From Acanthamoeba lenticulata (taxonomy: Eukaryota; Discosea; Longamoebia; Acanthamoebidae), in the NCBI GenBank assembly GCA_002179805.1, contig NAVB01001880.1:1-11858 (forward strand): a DNA stretch of 11,858 bases, given 5' to 3'. The first letter of the stretch is position 1, and every line of letters begins with the position of its first letter. Position numbers and translations under genes: made by a program. Positions 1-7,955 of this stretch are shown here, one piece after another. A model generated the notes under the pieces. The model ran no database searches. It was not told where the DNA came from and saw nothing but the letters and a program-made list of their open reading frames with translations.

Positions 1-85
1 TCTCACGAGCTCCTTCTTATGCCTCGCGTGGCTCATGCTCCCTCCCCCTCCTCTAACTACCCGCTGCTTGTGCGACACCACGTAG
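1..85 (+). other. Partial intron of the receptor gene (3' end)
   Basis: This stretch looks like the end of an intron whose donor lies upstream or near the left edge. It has a pyrimidine-rich patch, a branch-like ctaac at 53-57, and an acceptor tag at 83-85 directly before the first recognisable PstS-like coding sequence. Short open frames across it do not resemble the family. Confidence 0.5.
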
Positions 86-1921
86 ATGTGGGACGACACG
101 AGGCTGCGCCAGCTCAACGGAGGGGTGCAGTTGCCCACGGCGCCCATCCGCGTGGTGTACCCGCCAAGCGGGGACCACGCCCTGGAAACCGACGCCCTCT
201 ACCAGCTCCTCAGCCAGGCCGTGCCTCTCTTCAACGCCTCGGTGCGCCCGCTGCAGCCTTGCCTCTTGGCCCTCGTCTCCCCCAAGGCCTTGGGGCCCGC
301 CTCTCATACCACCATCGCCATTGCCGTCATTGTTGTTGTTGTCGTTGGCGTCGTTGGGGGGGGGGGAATGGGGGGTAACAGGTGTCTGACGCGTCGGCCA
401 TGTATGCGTTGGTGGCCGGCCTCAACAGCTCCGTCGCCACCTCCGGTAGGCCTATGCGCCCGCGCCTCCCTCCGCGCCCGCGCCGACTTCAACAAGCAAC
501 AGCAACAGCAACTGTAGCAGCACAGCCCATCCGGGCCTCCTCACGCCGCGGGGTGGTGGTGGCGGCACGGCGGGGGGCGGGGGGAAAGATGTGGGGGAGC
601 AGGTGGCCAGCGTGGACTATGCGTTCGCCATGTGGCCCACGGTCGACTTGAACCCGCAGGCCTCCACCGGCAGCATCTACCGCGACAAGCCCGATGGAAC
701 CCGCGTCCTCGTGTCGCTTGAGGTTGACGCCCTCCTGACGACCCTCCTCGATTTTGCCTCGGACTTGGTCCCACCCGACGGCCCCAATGCCACGAACTTC
801 CTCTCCACCCTCGTTCTCGGTGCGCTGCTGCTGCTGATCTCTCTCTCTCTCTCTCTATCTCTCCCCCCCCCCCCAATTCGAAGTAGGGCACAGGCGAGCG
901 TTTGCTGACGGTTGGCCTTGGGGCGCGTGGGTTGGGGGGGGGGGGAACCTGGACAGGCTCCGACCCGACGGGGTGGCCGTTGATGGGGATGGGCGCGATC
1001 GCGTTCCCCACGCGCACCTCCCAGTTCTGCGCGAGCGCTCAGCTGCTTAGCGACTTCCTCTGGTGGACGCAAACCAATAACGGCGCCTTCACGGACGCCC
1101 TCCTGTACGACCCCCCCCCTCTCCCCTCCAACTCTCCATCTCCTGCGCGCTCCTCTCATCGAGAGCCTGGCCACTGCTACGCGGGGCTCCGTTTCGCAGG
1201 AACGGGGCGCTTGTGGCGGGCGTGGTGCCGCAGGTGAGGCGCGCCATCCTCCGGACGCTGGCCAACGCCACGTGCCAGGGCATGCCCACGAGTTCGCTCT
1301 CCCGCTGCATCCAGGAAGGCGTGCTCTGCTCCAACGTGGGAACCTGCACTTCCGGCGGCTGCAGCTGCCGCAGCGGCTACTCGGTGCCCTCTCTCCCTTT
1401 CCCTTTCCCTCTCTCACGACCACCAAAGCGCTCTTTCGGGGGGCGGGGGGGGGGGAGAGGAGCACGTCCTTTCGGGTGTCGACGGCCATCGCTCTCATGC
1501 TGCTTTGGCGCATGTGCTTTGTTGGGTTGGTGCGGTCCCCCACAGGGCACCTACTGCGAGATGCAGTTGGGCGGCGGAGATTCTTCTGACACCGGCCGCA
1601 TTCTGGGCATCGTTTGGGGTATGAGGGGGACCTACCTCTCCCTCTCACCCGCTTGAGCGCTCTGTCGCCGGTTGGTTGGCGGGGAGAAAACTCACTCGAG
1701 CGGTGTCCGCAGGCACAGCGTCGGGGATCCTGCTGGTGCTGCTTCTGCTGGCGGCGCTCCTCCTCGCGGCTACGGTGTACAAAGTGCGCCAACAGAGGCT
1801 TGCCGCCGATCAGGGCCTCATCTCTGCTGCGCTTAACGAGGAACCAACGCCCGATGTGGCTCTCGAATCAATCCGGATCGAAGGCATCGCTCCAGTGCAA
1901 GCCCAGCAGTGGCGTGGCTGA
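86..1921 (+). CDS. PstS-like phosphate-binding/EGF/transmembrane receptor, 3' part (5' partial)
   Basis: Exons 86-241, 382-445, 589-819, 957-1104, 1200-1383, 1546-1618 and 1713-1921. All introns are GT-AG, all phases agree, and 354 residues are visible. Residues 1-225 resemble the C-terminal lobe of bacterial PstS-type phosphate-binding proteins: an opening MWDDTRLRQLNGGVQLP followed by PIRVVYPPSGD, a middle QVASVDYAFA, then WPLMGMGAIAFPTR, DFLWWTQTNNGAFTDAL and VPQVRRAI. Residues 236-265 form a six-cysteine EGF-like module (C236, C243, C249, C254, C256, C265). Residues about 280-308 are a transmembrane helix rich in Leu and Ala, followed by basic KVRQQR and a tail of about 40 residues ending at TGA. 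The order implies a type I surface protein with an extracellular ligand-binding lobe and no cytoplasmic kinase. The first visible Met is probably internal, because an acceptor (cacgtag) abuts it. The ligand is unproven; phosphate is only the family precedent. Confidence 0.8.
838..874 (+). repeat. CT-dinucleotide and C-run tract in receptor intron
   Basis: A (CT)n run passes into a long C run inside the third visible receptor intron (820-956). It ends about 20 nt before an in-frame alternative acceptor at 892-893, while the acceptor preferred here is at 955-956. Confidence 0.85.
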
Positions 1922-2175
1922 GTCGCCACGACGGCGCAGCGTTGAACAATGCTGCCGATGTACAAAACAACTCGTATTTATTAGAAACTCCTTTTTTGTT
2001 GCTGTAGATGCGCCAGCCACGTACTGAGGAACAGTGTTTGTTTACTTTACACACCGCCAGCCCCATCTCCCACATGAATGCATGAACGAACGTTCTCCTT
2101 CCTTGGCTCCTCCAACCCATCCGCGTCTCGCCGGGCGGGGCACACGGGAGCAGCTCCACGAGGATGGACCACCGC
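1922..2175. other. Convergent 3'-UTR spacer between receptor and GATA genes
   Basis: This 254-nt spacer lies between the two facing stop codons. On the minus strand AATAAA occurs at 1977-1982, about 195 nt past the GATA stop, and could be its poly(A) signal. No plus-strand AATAAA is visible for the receptor gene. Confidence 0.5.
1977..1982 (-). terminator. Candidate poly(A) signal AATAAA for the GATA gene
   Basis: The hexamer is seen on the minus strand downstream of the GATA stop codon. It falls inside the convergent spacer and would give a 3'-UTR of roughly 200 nt. Use is inferred. Confidence 0.35.
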
Positions 2176-4060
2176 TCACTCGGACGACACACCACCAGGC
2201 AAATCGAGAGCGACTGCGGCCTGCAGTGCCGTGCCAGCTGGCGCAGCTTCATCAGCTTTCTCCTCCTGGCTCTTGCTGGCGTGGTCATCGCCACGACCAC
2301 TGTTGTTGTTGCTGCTGCTGCTGCTTCCCTCGTCCTCCTCCGGGCGGCTCGGAGTGGCAGCCGCGTTGTGGCTGCCATCCACCGGCGCATCGGAGGAGAG
2401 GCCGCTTCCCACTCCCGGCGCTGATGTTCGGTTTTCAGAGCGACGCTTGGCCGGGCGAGAGGGCGACCCTGTCGCGGGCGACAAAGTCGTGGCTTGCTTC
2501 CGCCGCTTGGCCGATCCGTCGTGCAAGTCCATCATCAAATGGCCCTCCTCCGAGTCCTCCTCCTGCATGCCGATGGTGTGCGGCTCCGTTTGTTTGGCCG
2601 CCTGCGCCGCGAGCTCCTGCTGCTGCTGCTCGCTCGCGGTCTCTTCCGCGCTTTTCCTCTTCCCGACAACAGTGCTCCTGGCTTCCGCTGCAGCTGAGCG
2701 GTGATCCTCGCCACCACCGGCGGCGCGATCGGACGCGGGCGTTCCAAGAGCGTCCGCATTCCCACTGCCCTCGCCGTCATGTTCTTCCTGCTCCCCGGCG
2801 CGGGCGTCGCCGGGCTCGGTTGCGCGGTCGTCACCCTCAGTGACATCGTCAGCGCGCACCACCTCCTCGTCCATCTGGTCGAGGACAGGCTCGCCCTCCT
2901 CCCCGCGTTCGTCGGCCCGCGACAGCGGCGCAGAGGCCTCGTCGAGGTCGTGGGGCTTGTCCAGCAGGGGTCCCTTTTCGTCATCGCCGATCTCGCTGTC
3001 GTCGTCGGCGTTGTCGTCCACCTCGTCCTTCCTGTCCGGTGGGGAGGCCGGCCCCACGCTGCCCACGTGGGCGGCTGTCCCCGACTTGGCGTTCGAGGAG
3101 GACGAGGACGAGGAGGAGGATGACTGCCCCCACCTGGGCACGTAGACGCTGTTCTCCAGCAAGTCGATCAGCGTCTTCTCGATGGCCTTTTCCCGCTCCC
3201 TGGTGTGCGTTTTGGTTTGGTTTGGTTTGGTTTGGTTTGGTTTGGTTTGGTTTGGTTTGTTTTTGGGGTCAGAAGAGAAGGGACGAGATCGGCGGTCGAG
3301 AAAGGCCATTTGTGTGTTCCCACACGTACCTCTTCAGGCGGGCGTAGTCGTGCCGCCGCTCGGATCGGCCGCAGTCCTGGCAGAAGGTCTCCCCGCGGCG
3401 GCCCTTGCGCCACTGGGGCGTCTGGTCGGTGAGGCAGTTGTCGCAGTGGTCCTTGTAGCGCACGTTGGCCTTCTTCTTCTTGGTGTGCAGCTTGGAGTTG
3501 ACCGAGCGCGAGAGCAGGTGGCCCGTGGGCGATGCCATGTAGGCCGCGGCTGCAGCCGCAGCGGCCGAAGAGGAGCCCACGTGGAAGGAGACACCGGGCC
3601 CCACCCCCAGCGACGCCGCCAAGGCCGCCGCCACCGGCGCCGATGCGCCAAACGACGCGGGCGAGGCCGACGGCACGAATAGCGTGGCGGGCGAGCCAGA
3701 CGGTGGCGCCCGCGACGACGATGCTGATGAGGATGATGACGACAAAGACATGAAGGGGCTGCTGTTCTCGGAGCTCTCGTCCTCCGATGAGGAGCCCGAA
3801 TGGGTGCTGCTGTTGCTGCTGCTGCTGCTACTGGCAGTCGAGGGGGCCAACCGGTCGCTGGCCGCCGCTGGGCTCGTGCACTGGCCCAGAGGCGCCGATG
3901 GGACGGCTGGCGTGGCCCGTGGTGGCGGGGCTTGCCCGTGCTGCTGCTGCTGCTGCTGCTGCGATCCTGTCGCCGTGGTCACGCCGTGGAGGGCGGTGGC
4001 AGGAGCACCAGCGCTGGCGTCGTCCGAGATGCTGACCGAAGGCTTCACAGAGGTCGCCAT
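2176..4060 (-). CDS. GATA-type zinc-finger protein
   Basis: Two exons, 4060-3330 and 3199-2176, with a 130-nt GT-AG intron at 3200-3329 that splits Arg244 (AG|G); 584 residues. The zinc finger is C206-X2-C209-X17-C227-X2-C230 with the hallmark TPQWRKG, so this is probably a sequence-specific DNA-binding nuclear regulator. A basic stretch (KKKKANVRYK) precedes the finger and RSERRHDYARLKR follows it. The rest is low complexity: poly-Gln about 34-40, Ser-rich 76-115, poly-Ala about 166-173, poly-Ser 270-279, an acidic region about 301-320, QQQQ at 435-438, and basic patches KRRK (475-478) and KRR (495-497) that could form a bipartite nuclear signal. I chose the Met at 4060 because a TATA-like octamer lies 67 nt upstream. 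An in-frame Met at 4207 would precede that box and add a hydrophobic, non-GATA-like leader. Target genes are unknown. Confidence 0.85.
3200..3329 (-). other. Intron of the GATA gene
   Basis: The donor is GTACGT at 3329 and the acceptor AG at 3201-3200, phase 2. The frame entering from exon 1 meets a stop at 3269, so retention would truncate the protein just after the finger. The intron carries a nine-copy pentamer array close to its acceptor. Confidence 0.85.
3211..3255. repeat. Nine perfect TTTGG pentamers (CCAAA on the transcript strand)
   Basis: Nine uninterrupted copies of TTTGG run on the plus strand, followed by an imperfect TTTGT. In the GATA transcript this reads (CCAAA)9 and ends about 10 nt before the 3' splice site, where a pyrimidine tract would usually lie. 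Confidence 0.95.
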
Positions 4061-4873
4061 GTGGCCGCTCGCTTCTGGTCTCAAGGCCTGTGGCTGCCTG
4101 TGCTGCAGTTCCGGAATAGAAGCCCCTAAATATATCAAGGTAGAGGAGGCGAGAGTGAGGAACAGACAACAGACAGCTCCTTTGCTGCACACAAGCAAGA
4201 GAAACAACGGCGCAAAAGAGGAGTCTTGGCCAAGACGAGTGGGAAGTGAAAATCAACATGTGCATCCACTCTGGTGCCCCTCCGATTGGGGCGTAGGTCA
4301 CAAGGACTTGAGTCCAACAAGGAAACAAGTTGGAAGTTGAAAGTGTGGCCCGTGAGTGCCAAAAGGCTGGGACCAAGCATCGGCACAAAAGGGCGCCAAG
4401 GACTAACTTTCAACCGGCAGTCCGGTGGCCACCGCCAAATTGTAACACAGATGTAACGTCCGGCAGTAAGTGGGCAGGCGGTGGTACCTGCTTGCCCAAA
4501 CCGGGAGAAGGTCAGGAAGGACGATCGATTTTCAAGCTCTCGAGCAGGGGCTACTTGCACACACAAGCGGCACCACCGCAAACGGTCCGCTCGTCAGACT
4601 CCGGGTCAAAAGAAAAATCAAAAGAAACCAACGCTGAAAAGTAAAAAGTTATTTCAGGACAGCCGCATCATCTGCGCAGGAACGACTGCATCTCTGCCAC
4701 CTTGCGCCACTTGGCAGTCTGAGGTGTGCATCTGTTAAAGAACCGGTGTGGGCGAGCCTTGGCATAGCGGCACCAGAAAACAACGGCGTCGACATTTCCA
4801 CGAAGTAGAGAAGGATCCGACCGAGAGAGGGGAGCGACCAGACGGTGCCAGGTTCGCCGTCCTTGTCCCCATC
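4061..4873. other. Divergent intergenic region (GATA gene / ankyrin gene)
   Basis: About 810 nt separate the two divergent starts. Apart from the TATA-like box next to the GATA gene I see no tRNA-like arms, no conserved-looking reading frame and no tandem repeat. Open frames here, including a minus-strand one at 4135-4581, have no recognisable family features. Part of it may be 5'-UTR of the ankyrin gene, whose start is uncertain. Confidence 0.5.
4127..4134 (-). promoter_or_regulatory. TATA-like element of the GATA gene
   Basis: TATATTTA is read on the minus strand, 67 nt upstream of the chosen ATG at 4060. It is the same octamer as at 9016-9023. Promoter use is inferred from spacing. Confidence 0.5.
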
Positions 4874-6430
4874 ATGGAGGAGTTGTGGTCAAGCAACCTG
4901 GAGGCAGGGACGTGCCCATGGCGCTCTAGTCTCGCCTTCATCGTGGGCATCGAGCACAGGCCTGGTTCGGCGCTACGAATCCAGACGCTCAAGAGCACAC
5001 ACAAAACGAAAGAGGATAAGCCACCAAGTTGGCACAATGGACAAGGCACCACAACCGTTGCATTAGACGAAGAGGGAAACAACCAGGGCGAACAGGACGG
5101 CAGCTACAAGGTGCCCGACGAGATTTTGTTGCAGTTCGCCAAAACGGGAGATATGGCCGGACTAGAGGAACACATTGTAGCTCATCGACCAACCCCCAAC
5201 CATCAATATCACTTCAACGCAAACTGCACCGACGGGTACGTGCTTGTTCTCTTGGGCGTTTTTTTTATTTATTTATTTGTAAAAATACATGTTCTTATTA
5301 CGGCGCGACACGCAGCATGTCGTCGGCCCTGTTCTATGCATGTGAGGGCGGACACGACGAGTTCGCAACCTTTTTACTCGACCACGGGGCCGAGGTTGAC
5401 TCCAAGAACCACGACGGCGTGACGGCTCTCTTCATCGCGGCGCAAGTGGGCGCGGCCAGCGTGGTGCGCCTGCTGATGAGCCGGGGCGCTGATCCGAGCC
5501 TTCGATCTACACGTGACGACGTCCTTCCCTTGTACGTGGCCTGCTTCGAGGGCCACCTCGACGTCGTCAAGGAATTGCTGCGTTTCCACCAGGCCAAGGA
5601 GTGCGAGGAACAAGGTGCGTGCCCGTGTTTCCTTCCGGAGCCACGTTGAGAAAAAAGAGCCCCATGTGCGCACCACTCAGCTGGTGGGCCCGACCGAACA
5701 GCCGTTGGCTCCGCGCTGGGGTTGAGCTGGAGCATGGTCAACGCCGCGGGCGTGGGCACCGACGGGAGCACAGCGCTGATGGCCAGCTGTGAGCGAGGAC
5801 ACCGCAATGTCGTGGAGTTTCTCCTCTCCAACGGTGCTGGTACGTGGTGCTGCGCTTGTGTGCTCCTCCTCCTCCTCCTGATGTGATGATTGTTATCCTC
5901 TCAGCGTGTCATCACTAGTCATCATCATCATCATCAATGAAGCAACTTGGACCCGGAGGACTAGGAGGAGGATTTCCTGACAGCTGCGGGGGTTTGGGGG
6001 GGGGGGCAACGAGTGCAGACGTGGACGCACGGGCCAAGGGCGGAGAGACCGCGCTGCTGTGGGCCGTGCAGGAGGGCTACTTTGGGATCGTCGAGCTGTT
6101 GCTGCAGCGCGGCAGCAATGTAAATACTCAAAAGCTCGACGGCGCCACACCTCTCTTGCTCGGTGCAGCCCTCTTCCGTCTTTCCCTCTTGCACCGTTTT
6201 CCCTCCTGCTGAGGATGATGACGCTCGGTGGTGGCGCATTAACACGACCGATGCGTGCAGCGGTCCTGGGGGGTGACACGAGGATGGTGTCCTTGCTGCG
6301 GGCCTATGGCGCGCGTAACGACATCGCGACTCACGCAGGCGACACACCGCGGCGCGTGGCTCGACGGACAGGGCTTCACGACATCGCCGCCCTTCTCGCC
6401 ACCCCGCCGCCCATCCGCGTCGACCTTTGA
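4874..6430 (+). CDS. Ankyrin-repeat protein
   Basis: Exons 4874-5235, 5316-5614, 5702-5839, 6019-6162 and 6261-6430; all GT-AG with matching phases, 370 residues from Met 4874. After an unassigned, weakly conserved N-terminus (1-82) the rest is a run of ankyrin repeats: a degenerate one (83-115, DEILLQFAKTGDMAGLEEH), then SALFYACEGGHDEFATFLLDHGAEV, VTALFIAAQVGAASVVRLL, LPLYVACFEGHLDVVKELL, STALMASCERGHRNVVEFLL, ETALLWAVQEGYFGIVELLL, ATPLLLAVLGGDTRMVSLL, and a capping DTPRRVARRTGLHDIAALL. The introns fall inside repeats, and only the stated junctions restore the 33-residue periodicity. There is no signal peptide, membrane segment or catalytic domain, so it is probably an intracellular scaffold; the partner is unknown. 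The start is uncertain: an in-frame Met at 4748 would give 412 residues. An out-of-frame ATG at 5037 has a good context but stops after nine codons. Confidence 0.85.
5037..5066 (+). other. Short out-of-frame ORF in the ankyrin first exon (possible uORF)
   Basis: ATG at 5037 opens nine codons (MDKAPQPLH) and a TAG, in a different frame from the ankyrin coding sequence. Its A-rich context ggcacaATGg looks like a real start. If the mRNA begins just upstream, this would be a uORF and the ankyrin frame would start later, for example at Met 5153. Confidence 0.25.
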
Positions 6431-6495
6431 GGGGTCTTGTAATCCGCAAAAGAAGAAAAAAAAACAAAAGTGGAAGAGAGACGAGCCAGCCTGCT

Positions 6496-6501
6496 TTTAT
6501 T
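6496..6501 (-). terminator. Poly(A) signal AATAAA of the cyclophilin gene
   Basis: AATAAA on the minus strand starts 43 nt beyond the cyclophilin stop. It lies in the 114-nt spacer to the convergent ankyrin gene, so the two 3'-UTRs probably abut or overlap. Confidence 0.6.
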
Positions 6502-6544
6502 TACGTGCGGGAAAGCACACAAGAGCGCTGTTGCTGGTGACGGC

Positions 6545-7604
6545 TTAGAGCTGGCCGCAGTCGGCAATAACGCACTTCTTGCGGGGCGCGTCGTCGTCGT
6601 CGACGGGGGTGGACTCGACCTTCCTGACTGTGGTGCGGGCACGCACGTGAGCCAGCTGCGAGAGAGAGAGAAGAGGAGGGCGAAAGGGAGTGTTGAGAGG
6701 AGGGGGGAGGGGGAATTACCGACGTCCATGCCCTCCACGACCTTGCCGAACTGGTGTATTGGTATTGGTGTGTTATGGTGGCGCATCACACAGGTGAGCA
6801 ACATGACGCCCCACAAGCACGCGCGGTGAACACAGAGAAAGAGAGAGAGAGAGAGGGGGAAAGAGAGGAACGTACCACGACGTGCTTGTTGTCGAGCCAG
6901 GTGGTCTTGACGGTGCAGATGAAGAACTGGCTGCCGTTGGTGTTGGGGCCAGCGTTGGCTGTCGTCGTGCAAGAGGGACTTATGAGCCCCACGGTCATCA
7001 CGTCGAGGGCTGTGGAGAGGTGATAAAGAAGACGAGGGGCGCACGTACCCATGCTGAGAATGCCAGGGCCGGTGTGCTTGAGCTTGAAGTTCTCATCCCT
7101 GAACTCACCACCCTGCATCCCCCCACACACGCCCAATAAAGAAAAAAAAAACGTTAGGCTGTGGGAAATCTGAACAAACGACCCCCCAAAGGGAACGTAC
7201 GTAGATCGACTCGCCGCCAGTGCCGTTGCCCGCGGTGAAATCGCCGCCCTGAATCATGAAGTCCTGTGCGCACAGAGGAGAACGTGACCCGGGTCACCAC
7301 ACGATCTTTTTTTTTTTTACCAGAGCGCCATCTGAGGTACCTTGATGACACGGTGGAAGGCGCTGCCCTTGAAGTGGAGGGGCTTGCGCGACTGCTGGCC
7401 AAGACCCTTCTCACCAGTGCAGAGGGCCCTGAAGTTCTCGGCAGCTGAACCAGACCCATTCTAAGTTTACACTCGAATCACATCAATTGGTGTGAAGCTG
7501 CGAAGCGTACTCTTGGGGACAACGTCAGCGAACAGCTCCATCACGACACGGCCAGCGGGGGCGCCACCGATGGTGATATCGAAGAAAACGCGGGGGTTGG
7601 ACAT
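6545..7604 (-). CDS. Cyclophilin A-type peptidyl-prolyl cis-trans isomerase, divergent-loop class
   Basis: Seven exons: 7604-7511, 7444-7341, 7263-7201, 7112-7049, 6958-6876, 6750-6720 and 6627-6545. All six introns are GT-AG and the phases close exactly; 173 residues. The sequence is a single complete cyclophilin domain starting [14 protein letters not shown]. It catalyses cis-trans isomerisation of Xaa-Pro bonds. The active-site and cyclosporin-binding residues are all present, numbered here: H62, R63, F68, M69, Q71 ([16 protein letters not shown]), N110 and Q119 ([14 protein letters not shown]), W129 and H134. Relative to human CypA an eight-residue insertion QQSRKPLH follows GEKGLG, the divergent loop known from plant and some protist cyclophilins. 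There is no signal or targeting peptide, so the protein is probably cytosolic and cyclosporin-sensitive. It converges on the ankyrin gene with 114 nt between the stops. Confidence 0.97.
6838..6854 (-). repeat. CT-rich simple tract in cyclophilin intron 5
   Basis: A (GA)n run on the plus strand reads (CT)n in the cyclophilin transcript. It lies inside the 125-nt intron 6751-6875, near the donor rather than the acceptor. Confidence 0.8.
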
Positions 7605-7955
7605 GGTGATTAACTAATAGAAATTGATGGTAGTGAGAAGAATGAGGGTTGCAGGCAATCTGGCAGTGCGCTGGTGGGTCTGCGTACGTGTGGGGCAGGA
7701 ACAGAAACGTTACAGAACGGCCACAAACCGGTTTTATTCCACCACAACACAGTCGACACAAATAAACGGGTTTGGAGAGGGTTTTCGAGACCCTTCTGCC
7801 TGCTTGTCTTGTGTGCTCGAAAAAAGACTTTATGCAGCCAAAAAGAATGAAAAGAGAGAACCAAAACAAGAGCACGCCTCTCGAGAGGGTGGCTCGCTAA
7901 GAGAGAAGGGGGCCATGCATATGCATTGCTCTATCATCATTGGGATCTCTAACGT
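7605..7955. other. Intergenic: cyclophilin promoter and 3' end of the small secreted gene
   Basis: About 350 nt separate two minus-strand genes. On the minus strand ATAAAAC at 7731-7737 could be the cyclophilin TATA element, about 130 nt before its ATG; it resembles TATAAAAC at 8493-8500. Two 12-nt perfect palindromes occur at 7877-7888 and 7915-7926. No coding sequence is convincing here. Confidence 0.45.
7731..7738 (-). promoter_or_regulatory. TATA-like AATAAAAC upstream of cyclophilin
   Basis: On the minus strand the sequence reads AATAAAAC, about 130 nt upstream of the cyclophilin ATG. It also contains AATAAA, so it could instead be a poly(A) signal of the gene upstream. Assignment is a guess from position. 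Confidence 0.25.

Noticed and set aside
677..1792. Long minus-strand open frame (371 codons) opposite the receptor gene
   Set aside because: It is Arg/Pro/Ser-rich, typical of antisense reading of GC-rich DNA, and it overlaps exons whose splice phases and family match are consistent on the plus strand.
2034..2843. Plus-strand open frame (269 codons) opposite GATA exon 2
   Set aside because: The composition is that of an antisense shadow of Ser/Glu-rich coding sequence, with no domain.
3211..3255. TTTGG array as telomeric or CRISPR-like repeat
   Set aside because: The units are contiguous with no spacers, and the array is internal to an intron bounded by clear exons.
4058..4207. GATA protein starting at the upstream in-frame Met (4207)
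   Set aside because: That start lies upstream of the TATA-like box and would add a hydrophobic leader unusual for a nuclear DNA-binding protein.
4061..4873. tRNA or small RNA gene in the large intergenic region
   Set aside because: No TTCGA-type B box with matching arms was found by eye on either strand.
5897..5904. Acceptor tcctctcag at about 5903 in the ankyrin gene
   Set aside because: The following sequence (tcatcat repeats, G-run) does not encode ankyrin; the acceptor at 6018 joins NGA to DVDARAKGGETALL exactly.
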